Shown in pieces: positions 1-6,155 of a DNA stretch of 7,035 nucleotides; position 1 is the stretch's first letter; each line of letters opens with the position of its first letter. The notes beneath the pieces are model-generated. The model made no database searches and was not told where the DNA came from. It saw only the letters and a list, made by a program, of their open reading frames with translations. Source of the DNA: Clostridia bacterium (lineage in GTDB: Bacteria > Bacillota_E > RBS10-35 > JAJYVN01); contig DAHWHT010000278.1 of assembly GCA_027335515.1 (NCBI GenBank), forward strand, positions 1-7,035. The letters run 5' to 3'. The position numbers and the translations under genes are program-made.

Positions 1-1
1 G

Positions 2-529
2 CAGTTCGGCGGCGGCCTGCGCCGGGAGAGTGACGTCGACGCCGCGTTTGCGTCCGGGGTGGACCGGGTGGTCTTGGGCACGCGGGCCTTGGACCCCGCC
101 TTTTTCGGCGCCATGCTCGCCAAGTGGGGGCCCAGGCGGATTGTCGCCGGGCTGGACGCGCGGGGCGCGGAACTGGCCGTGGCGGGCTGGCAGGAACGCA
201 CCGGGCTGGATGCCGGGGCGGTCGCCGCTCGGCTGCGGGCCGCCGGCGCCGAGCGCGCCGTCTACACCCAGGTCCAGCGGGACGGCATGTTGGCCGGACC
301 CGACCTGGAGGGCATTCGCCGCATCGCCGACCATGGGCTGCAGGTGATGGCCTCCGGCGGGGTGACGACGGCAGAGGACGTCCGGGCCCTGGCGGCCATG
401 CGCCCGCGGGGGGTATGCGGTGCCATCCTCGGCCGGGCGCTGTATGCGGGGCGTGTGACGCTCGCCGAGGCGCTGGCGGCCGCGGCGTTCGGCGGGGATG
501 GCGCCGGCCAGGGCCAGGGGGGGCTGTGA
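2..529 (+). CDS. hisA: HisA, ProFAR isomerase, 3' part (5' end outside window)
   Basis: This is the C-terminal 175 residues of phosphoribosylformimino-5-aminoimidazole carboxamide ribotide isomerase, a cytosolic (beta/alpha)8 barrel that converts ProFAR to PRFAR, the fourth step of histidine biosynthesis. The reading frame is open from the window edge. It begins with the family signature QFGGGLR, then GVDRVVLGT (a phosphate-binding strand/loop). GLDAR follows, whose Asp is the second catalytic acid of the family (D127 in Thermotoga HisA). Further on are [13 protein letters not shown] and the C-terminal phosphate-binding MASGGV and AILGRALY. The first catalytic Asp lies in the missing N-terminal part; complete family members are about 240-250 residues. 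The C-terminus has a Gly/Gln-rich tail ([11 protein letters not shown]). The TGA stop is one base before the hisF start. Isomerases of the related TrpF/PriA type share the fold, but the hisF-hisIE context makes HisA the natural call. Confidence 0.95.
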   Translation, partial: QFGGGLRRESDVDAAFASGVDRVVLGTRALDPAFFGAMLAKWGPRRIVAGLDARGAELAVAGWQERTGLDAGAVAARLRAAGAERAVYTQVQRDGMLAGPDLEGIRRIADHGLQVMASGGVTTAEDVRALAAMRPRGVCGAILGRALYAGRVTLAEALAAAAFGGDGAGQGQGGL

Positions 530-530
530 G

Positions 531-1312
<782 letters not shown>

Positions 1313-1313
<1 letters not shown>

Positions 1314-2014
1314 TGGGCGGTGATGCGGTGCCGGTCCGGCCGGAGGCGGTCTGGCTGGATCTGCGCTACGACGGCGACGGGCTCGTGCCGGTGGTGGTCC
1401 AGGACGTGGCCGACGGACGGGTGTTGATGCTGGCCTATGCGGATCGCGAGGCCGTGCGGCGCACCGTGCAGGAGCGGCGGGCCTGGTTTTGGTCGCGCAG
1501 CCGCAGGGCCCTTTGGCGCAAGGGGGAGACGTCGGGCAACGCCCTGGAGGTCGCGGCGGTGCGCTGGGACTGCGACGCGGACGCCCTGCTGTATCGGGTG
1601 CGGCGCCATGGGCCGGCGTGCCACACCGGCGAAGACACCTGCTTTTTCCGGGGCGAACCGACCGAGGTCGAACCTTGGGAGGCGGAGGGTCCTGCGGCGG
1701 CGGACCCAGCCTCCCTCGGGCCGGTGCTGGATGGACTGGTCCGGATCGTGGCCGAGCGGGCGCGCACGCGGCCCGCGGGCAGCTACGTCGCCTCGCTGCT
1801 TTCGGCCGGCCCGGGGCGGGCGCTGCAAAAGCTCGGCGAGGAGGCCGTCGAGGTGGTGCTCGCCGGGGCGGGCACGGACCGCGAGGCCACCATCGGCGAG
1901 TTGGCGGATTTGGCCTTCCATTGGGTGGTGGTCGCTGCCGCGCTCGGCATCGGGCCCGAGGAGGTTGCCGCCGAACTCGCGCGGCGGCACCAACTGCGGC
2001 CGCCGCGGGCATAG
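1313..2014 (+). CDS. hisI: HisIE, bifunctional PRA-CH / PRA-PH
   Basis: This 233-residue bifunctional protein catalyses steps 2 and 3 of histidine synthesis. The C-terminal HisE domain hydrolyses PR-ATP to PR-AMP, and the N-terminal HisI domain opens the adenine ring to give ProFAR. The HisI domain (about 11-112) has KGETSGN (70-76), the Mg-binding acidic triplet in DCDAD (D86, D88, D90) and the zinc cysteines C87, C103 (PACHTG) and C110 (DTCFF). The HisE domain (about 134-227) has the family signature KLGEEAVEVVLA (173-184) and ELADLAFH (196-203). A short acidic linker (PTEVEPWEAEGP) joins them. The ATG at 1313 overlaps the hisF stop by one base (TGATG), a typical coupling arrangement. Some genomes carry hisI and hisE as separate genes; here they are fused in the usual order. 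No defect is visible. Confidence 0.96.
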
Positions 2015-2071
2015 TCTGGCCGCCGCCGCATACCCTAGGCGCGGTGGCCGCGGGGCCGCGCGGGGGCGTGT

Positions 2072-2920
2072 GTGCTGGAACAGTGGACGGTCGCCGTGGA
2101 CGGGCCAACGGCCGGGGTGACAACGGCGCTTTCGGCCGCGCTTTCCCCACTGGCCGGGCCCCTGGCGTGGGGCGCAACGGTTCGTGGTTCGCTGACCTTC
2201 TTGGAGTATCGCTTCGAGGTCGCGGCCCCCCCCGAGGCGGTGGGGTCGGCGCTCGCGGGGGCCCTGACCGACTGGATCGTCGGCGTGCGGCAGCCCGACC
2301 GCCTGAGGCGGCTGGTAGGCCAGCGGTATACCGGCTTCGGGCCCGAGGAGCAAACCCGCATCATCGCCCTGGCGCAGGCGCGGCTGGCCAGCGGCTTGGA
2401 CGGGCCCACCGGCCGGCGCGGCCGCATCCGGCGGTGCCTGGTCGAGTATTTGGGCTGCCACCGCTGCGTCGTGCTCGACGGCTTTGTGACCTTTCGTCTG
2501 AAGGACTACATGGACGAGCTGGCGACCGCGGTCGATCAGGCGGTGGAGGACTTCGTCCTCGAACGGGAGTATCGCGAATTCCTGGACTTGCTGCGCCACG
2601 TCGTGGAGAGCCGCGGCGATCGTCCGCCTCGGGTCCATTGCCTCCTGCAACCCGACGGCCTCTTTTCCCTGGAGGACGACAGCGGCATGGGCCTGGGACC
2701 GGACGCGGAGGTGGCGGACCTGGCGGAGGCGCGCGCGGTGGGCACGGAAGACCTTCTGGTCAGCGCATTGGTGACGCTGGCGCCGCGGCGGGTGGAACTG
2801 CACCTGCCCGGTGGCGGAGCGCTTTCCGGGGATGCGCTCACCACGCTCGCGGAGGTGTTCGCGGGCGCGGTGGACGTCTGCGACGGCTGCCCGCGCTGTG
2901 CGCACCGGGCGCGCGGCTGA
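2072..2920 (+). CDS. ytxC: YtxC-family putative sporulation protein
   Basis: This 282-residue protein is recognised as the YtxC-like family, known from endospore-forming Bacillota and named as a putative sporulation protein; its biochemical role is not known. The diagnostic block is DGFVTFRLKDYMDEL (136-150) followed by the charged helix VLEREYREFLDLLRHVVE (162-179). The C-terminal half is Leu/Val-rich, and the tail carries C270, C273, C276 and H278 (CxxCxxCxH). A second CxxC (C129-C132) lies just before the signature block. No signal peptide or membrane segment is evident, so it is probably cytosolic. The GTG at 2072 is the first possible start after an in-frame TAG at 2036-2038. The upstream ribosome-binding site is weak (GGGGG at 2062-2066). 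It sits 57 nt after hisIE on the same strand with no clear terminator or promoter between, so it may be cotranscribed with his genes. The family call is from remembered sequence similarity. Confidence 0.85.
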   Translation: MLEQWTVAVDGPTAGVTTALSAALSPLAGPLAWGATVRGSLTFLEYRFEVAAPPEAVGSALAGALTDWIVGVRQPDRLRRLVGQRYTGFGPEEQTRIIALAQARLASGLDGPTGRRGRIRRCLVEYLGCHRCVVLDGFVTFRLKDYMDELATAVDQAVEDFVLEREYREFLDLLRHVVESRGDRPPRVHCLLQPDGLFSLEDDSGMGLGPDAEVADLAEARAVGTEDLLVSALVTLAPRRVELHLPGGGALSGDALTTLAEVFAGAVDVCDGCPRCAHRARG

Positions 2921-2962
2921 GCGGCAAAGCGGCGCAACGCGGGGTGGGCCTGGGTCACAAGG

Positions 2963-2999
2963 GCGAGGGGCGGTGCGCCGGATGGCGGCCGCCCCTCGC
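2963..2999. terminator. Inverted repeat between convergent genes, likely bidirectional terminator
   Basis: Perfect 11-bp arms, GCGAGGGGCGG at 2963-2973 and its complement at 2989-2999, enclose a 15-nt loop. Inside the loop CGCC (2976-2979) can pair with GGCG (2984-2987), extending the stem. It begins 42 nt after the ytxC stop and 28 nt after the surface-protein stop read from the other strand, the expected place for a shared terminator. No T-run follows it on either strand, so it is not a textbook intrinsic terminator. It could instead act as a 3'-end stabiliser. Confidence 0.6.
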
Positions 3000-3027
3000 G
3001 GATGGGACCGGGTCCGCCGGATCGGGA

Positions 3028-5175
3028 TCAGTAGGTGATGCCGAGGATGGTGCCGGCCGAGTCCTGCCAAAGCTGCACCGTCTGGTTGGTGGGCACGCTG
3101 CCGAAGGCCACGAAGGTCTGGCCCGTGTAGGCCACGGCGCCCTGGGACTGCATGACCGCGAAGGCGTTGCCGGTCGCCTGCCCCGAGGCGTTCATCTCCC
3201 GGACGATGATGGCGCCGTTTTGGTCGCTATACACCTGCAGCGTATCGCCGCTGGGGGCGGTGAACGGTTGCAGTTGCGCCACGGCCGTGACCGTGCTGGT
3301 TCCCGGTTGCATCGTCAGAACCGCCAGGTAGCCGACACCGGCCTGCGGTTGCGGCGCGGACACGCCGCTGGCCAGGGTGTAGGTCGTGGACTGGCCGAGG
3401 TTGTTGACCACGATCGTGCTCTGGGTCACCGTTCCGCTGCTCGTCGCCGTGGAGGTGGTGCCGGTCGACTCCACCTGGACGACGACCTGCGGCGCGACGG
3501 CGGGCAGTGCCAGGCGGGCCTGGCCCTGGGCGTCCATCGCCAGGATCAGGGCCGTTCCGGGTGCGAGGTTGACGCCGTTGGCGTCAAAGCGCGCGTCCTC
3601 GGAGACGGTCTTGCTGGTGCCGCCGCTTTCGGCCAGCGTGATCTGGGTGGGGCTGCCGCTTGAGGTCTGAATCTGTTGGATCGTGCCGCTCACGGTTTGG
3701 CGCGTGGCGGCGATCGTCGTGGCGTTCGTGTCGCCGCCGTTGCCGTTGCCGACCAGACTGACGGCCACGACGTCGTTCGGCTGCAGGCTGCCCAGGGTGG
3801 TCGCCGATCCGTTGAGGGTGAGCGTGGTCCAGGGTTGGATCGCGGCGACGTTGGCTGTGCCGTCGGTGTTGCCGGTGGCGTACGTCAGGGTGTTGTCGGC
3901 GGTGTTGACGGCCGTGACGACGCCAAGGCCGTGGGTGGGCGCGGTGGCGTAGACGGTGACCGCCTGGCCGGCGCTGTTGAGGACCGTGCTGATGGACGCA
4001 CCCGGCACCAGTTGGGCCACGCCGCCGACCAAATCGCGGGTGTCGGCGCTGACCCCGGCGCTGGGGGCGTTGAAGTAGTACTGGGTGCCGCCGTTGGAGA
4101 TCAGGCTGACCAGCGGCACCACCGCGCCGCTGCTCAGCAGAAGCCCGTAGGCGCTGTTGGTGGTCGACTGCACCGTCCAGGCGTTGACGCGGTTGTATCC
4201 GCCCGGGGTCGCGGTGGTGGAGACGGCCAGCGTGCCGTTGTTCTGCTGGGCGCCGGACTGCACGGAGATGAAGTTCACGTGGCCGTTGGCGTTTTCCGCC
4301 ACGAGTACCTGGGCGCCCTGCAGGTTCGTGATGTCGGCGGCGCCGGCCAGGTAGTACTTGGAGGCGAGCCCCGCGTTGAGGATCTGGGTTCCCTGGGCGT
4401 TGGTCAGGGTGATCGTGTTCGAACTCACGCCGCTCACGGTCCCGGACCATGCGGTCTGCGCCGCCCCGGCGCCGCCCATGTACAGCGGGGTGCCGGTCGG
4501 CGACCCGGAGGTGTAGCCCGACTGCAGGGTCGGTGCCGTGATCGCGGCGTCATAGGCCATCTGGGCCACCTCGCCGCGCGTCGCGGGGAGTTCGGCGACG
4601 AAGTGAACCCCCTGATTCAACCCGAGGTTGTACGTGGCGATGGTGTAGGCGCTCTGGAAGTTGCCGCTGGGCACGGCCGCGGTGTCCCCGATGGCGCGCA
4701 GCAGGATCGCCGCGGCCTCAACCATCGTGATGTTTTGGTTGGCGCGGAAGGTCCCGTCCGGGTAGCCCTGGATCAGCTTCTGGCCCTGGGCGTAGTTGAC
4801 GTAGCCCCAGGCCCACGTGGGAATCTGCGCGCCGTCCTTGAACGACGGGGTCAGATTGGACAGCGCGGTGGCTGCCTGCTGGGCCTTGGGGCCGAGCAGG
4901 CGGACGACGGCGGCCGTAAACTCGGCGCGGGTGATCTGGTTCTGGGGTTGGAAGGTGCCATTGGGATAGCCCTGGAGCACGCCCTCCGCCGTGAGGAATT
5001 CGATCGCGGTCAGGTGCGCGTTTCCGGTGACGTCGCTGTAGGGAACCGCTGCGGCGGACTGCGCGAAGGCTGCCGGCGCCAGCGCCAGACTGCCGGTGAC
5101 GGCAAGGCCTGCGCAGATGGCGGCCAGACGCGTCTGGATGCGGTGTGGTCTTTTGCTTGCGGCGTCGGTCTTCAT
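3028..5175 (-). CDS. Secreted SLH-domain surface (S-layer-type) protein
   Basis: The gene encodes a 715-residue exported protein, probably held non-covalently on the cell wall. A signal peptide is clear: basic residues up to R16, a hydrophobic core LAAICAGLAVTGSLALA (17-33), and a likely cleavage after APAAFA (38/39). SLH domain 1 spans about 45-95 (YSDV, GYPNGTF, TRAEF). SLH domain 2 spans about 110-163 (FKDG, WAWGYV, GYPDGTF). A degenerate third is at about 170-212 (TRGEVAQMAY). Residues 214-715 are rich in Ser, Thr, Gly, Ala, Val and Gln, contain no Cys, and look beta-rich with several loosely related modules (see findings). There is no LPxTG motif and no C-terminal membrane anchor. I chose the ATG at 5175 because it is followed at once by the signal peptide and preceded by a strong ribosome-binding site. 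The frame stays open upstream to 5913, but that part is antisense to thpR. It could be an S-layer protein or a minor SLH-anchored protein; no enzymatic domain was recognised. Confidence 0.9.
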   Translation of the reverse strand: MKTDAASKRPHRIQTRLAAICAGLAVTGSLALAPAAFAQSAAAVPYSDVTGNAHLTAIEFLTAEGVLQGYPNGTFQPQNQITRAEFTAAVVRLLGPKAQQAATALSNLTPSFKDGAQIPTWAWGYVNYAQGQKLIQGYPDGTFRANQNITMVEAAAILLRAIGDTAAVPSGNFQSAYTIATYNLGLNQGVHFVAELPATRGEVAQMAYDAAITAPTLQSGYTSGSPTGTPLYMGGAGAAQTAWSGTVSGVSSNTITLTNAQGTQILNAGLASKYYLAGAADITNLQGAQVLVAENANGHVNFISVQSGAQQNNGTLAVSTTATPGGYNRVNAWTVQSTTNSAYGLLLSSGAVVPLVSLISNGGTQYYFNAPSAGVSADTRDLVGGVAQLVPGASISTVLNSAGQAVTVYATAPTHGLGVVTAVNTADNTLTYATGNTDGTANVAAIQPWTTLTLNGSATTLGSLQPNDVVAVSLVGNGNGGDTNATTIAATRQTVSGTIQQIQTSSGSPTQITLAESGGTSKTVSEDARFDANGVNLAPGTALILAMDAQGQARLALPAVAPQVVVQVESTGTTSTATSSGTVTQSTIVVNNLGQSTTYTLASGVSAPQPQAGVGYLAVLTMQPGTSTVTAVAQLQPFTAPSGDTLQVYSDQNGAIIVREMNASGQATGNAFAVMQSQGAVAYTGQTFVAFGSVPTNQTVQLWQDSAGTILGITY

Positions 5176-5347
5176 GGGGGGGCCCCTCCTCCATCCGGAA
5201 CGGTGTGCGGTCTGAACGCAGGGACGAAAACCGGGGGCCGGTGGTTCCATGCGGGACCCTGGCGTCGCCTTCCTTTTCGGGACCCGCCTCCCACATCCGG
5301 GGGTGGGCGGCGACCCAGGGAACATCCACCAGGGCTGGGCGTGTCCA
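5176..5347 (-). promoter_or_regulatory. Long structured 5' leader of the SLH protein gene
   Basis: If the promoter call is right, the surface-protein mRNA has a leader of about 170 nt with three visible inverted repeats. The first is GGGTGG (5301-5306) with CCACCC (5345-5350), at the extreme 5' end. The second is GCGGGACCC (5251-5259) with GGGACCCGC (5279-5287), nine positions paired except one central U-U mismatch on the mRNA. The third is ACCGG (5230-5234) with CCGGT (5238-5242), a small hairpin followed on the mRNA by UUU. I do not recognise a known riboswitch class. Such a leader may control mRNA stability or translation, which is inference. Confidence 0.4.
5183..5192 (-). promoter_or_regulatory. 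Strong ribosome-binding site of the SLH protein gene
   Basis: Read on the minus strand this is GGAGGAGGGG, with two overlapping GGAGG cores; the nearer ends 9 nt before the ATG at 5175-5173. It is the best ribosome-binding site in the window. It fixes the start of the surface-protein gene and fits a highly translated product. Confidence 0.85.
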
Positions 5348-5353
5348 CCCACG

Positions 5354-5382
5354 AGTGTAAACGTAACGGCGACGCACGTCAG
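5354..5382 (-). promoter_or_regulatory. Candidate sigma-A promoter of the SLH protein gene
   Basis: On the minus strand CTGACG (5382-5377) and TACACT (5359-5354) match 4/6 each of the -35 and -10 consensus and are separated by exactly 17 nt. This lies in the most AT-rich patch of the intergenic region. Transcription would start near 5347, giving a leader of about 170 nt. The assignment is by eye only. Confidence 0.5.
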
Positions 5383-5436
5383 GAGGGTTTTGTTGGCGGG
5401 CGGGGCGCCGGGCCGGCAGGAGTCGGCCCACGCCGA

Positions 5437-5474
5437 GCCGAACACCTGCGCCTGCGGTCGGGCACGTGTTCGGC
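5437..5474. repeat. Perfect 9-bp inverted repeat upstream of thpR
   Basis: GCCGAACAC (5437-5445) and GTGTTCGGC (5466-5474) are perfect complements separated by 20 nt. In RNA from either strand this would be a 9-bp stem with a 20-nt loop; in DNA it could be a split operator. It lies upstream of thpR and just upstream of the candidate promoter of the divergent surface-protein gene. No T-run follows, so a terminator is less likely. Confidence 0.6.
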
Positions 5475-5486
5475 GGGAGGCATGCG

Positions 5487-5522
5487 CACCGGTTGGAGCA
5501 CCGGTTGGAGCACCGGTTGGAA
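5487..5522 (+). repeat. Three tandem copies of a 12-bp repeat before thpR
   Basis: The unit CACCGGTTGGAG occurs at 5487-5498, 5499-5510 and 5511-5522; the third copy ends in A instead of G. It ends 10 nt before the chosen thpR GTG. Because the unit is a multiple of three, the thpR frame stays open through it and would read as repeated Thr-Gly-Trp-Ser if translation began at the ATG at 5482. Unit number could vary between strains without shifting the frame. Confidence 0.9.
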
Positions 5523-5532
5523 CGGGGGTGCC

Positions 5533-6120
5533 GTGGCCACGCAACGTCTGTTTATCGCGGTGCCCTGCACCCTGCCCACGCCGGAACTGGACGCGCACCT
5601 GGGCACGCTGCCGGCGGACGCATGGCGGACGGTGCAACCGGGCCAGCGCCACGTGACGCTGGCGTTTCTCGGCGCCCTGCCCGACGGCGTGGACAAGCGC
5701 CTGGCGCAGGTCTTGGATGCGGGGCTGGCGGATCAGGCGGGCTTTTTTCTCGATCTGGCGGGGCTCGGTGCGTTTCCCGACCGGCGCGGTCCAACGGCGC
5801 TGTGGGCGGGTTGTGCCTCCGGCACGGAACCGATGGTGGCGCTGGCCGCGCGGGTGCGCGACGCGCTGCATCGGGTGGGCTTTTCGGTGGACCGCCGGCC
5901 GCTGCGGGCCCACGTCACACTGGCGCGGCGCCGGTCGCGGGTTGCGCCGCAGGCCGCCGCCCGGGACGCGGCGTCCTGGCTGCGTGCGGGCACGGGGCGC
6001 GTCTGGGCCCGGATGCGGGTCCTGCAGGTGGTGCTTTGGCGGTCGCAGCTTGACCCGGGCGGGGCGCGCTACACGGAGCTTGGGTCCTGGCCGCTTGCCG
6101 GCCGCCGCGCGGTGCCATAA
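5533..6120 (+). CDS. thpR: ThpR/LigT-type RNA 2',3'-cyclic phosphodiesterase
   Basis: This 195-residue protein belongs to the 2H phosphoesterase superfamily, the bacterial branch once called 2'-5' RNA ligase. It opens 2',3'-cyclic phosphates on RNA ends; the physiological role is unclear. The two hallmark HxT motifs are present: RHVTLAFLG with H40 and T42, and RAHVTLAR with H127 and T129. The N-terminal strand RLFIAV (5-10) and [17 protein letters not shown] (77-93) are also typical. I chose the GTG at 5533 because it puts RLFIAV at the usual place near the N-terminus and follows GGGGG (5524-5528). The in-frame ATG at 5482 would add 17 residues made mostly of a TGWS repeat, and its GGGAGG lies only 1 nt away, too close for a normal ribosome-binding site. 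recA follows after 35 nt. This gene is often found near cinA/recA in Bacillota, as I recall it. Confidence 0.9.
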   Translation: MATQRLFIAVPCTLPTPELDAHLGTLPADAWRTVQPGQRHVTLAFLGALPDGVDKRLAQVLDAGLADQAGFFLDLAGLGAFPDRRGPTALWAGCASGTEPMVALAARVRDALHRVGFSVDRRPLRAHVTLARRRSRVAPQAAARDAASWLRAGTGRVWARMRVLQVVLWRSQLDPGGARYTELGSWPLAGRRAVP

Positions 6121-6123
6121 ACT
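6095..6123 (+). promoter_or_regulatory. Candidate promoter of recA overlapping the thpR end
   Basis: TTGCCG (6095-6100) and TAAACT (6118-6123) match the sigma-A -35 and -10 consensus at 4/6 positions each with a 17-nt spacer. A start near 6130 would leave about 26 nt of leader before the recA GTG. This could let recA be transcribed independently of thpR. The match is moderate and was made by eye. Confidence 0.35.
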
Positions 6124-6155
6124 GGATTACGGCTGCAAACGACGGGGGTGCCCGA

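Noticed and set aside
3005..3015. Short palindrome GGACC-G-GGTCC after the terminator repeat
   Set aside because: Only 5-bp arms with a 1-nt centre; too short to be meaningful in 70 percent GC sequence.
1489..3663. A 724-codon + strand open frame crossing hisIE, ytxC and the SLH gene
   Set aside because: It is a Gly/Arg-rich shadow in the wrong frame of hisIE and ytxC and antisense to the SLH gene; no family motif is seen.
5176..5347. A T-box, cobalamin or cyclic-di-GMP riboswitch in the SLH leader
   Set aside because: I looked for the conserved T-box GGGTGGTACCGCG, cobalamin-box and c-di-GMP core sequences and found none convincing.
5381..5656. A small + strand ORF starting at TTG 5393 after a perfect AGGAGG (5381-5386)
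   Set aside because: The translation is Pro/Arg/Cys-rich and overlaps thpR in another frame, no family is recognised, and the AGGAGG is next to the candidate minus-strand -35 box. Chance is more likely, though a leader peptide cannot be excluded.
3676..6120. An 814-codon + strand open frame running antisense through the SLH gene and into thpR
   Set aside because: Only its last 195 codons (thpR) show a protein family. The rest is Gly/Arg/Val-rich sequence complementary to a well-supported gene, as expected from third-position GC bias in a high-GC genome.
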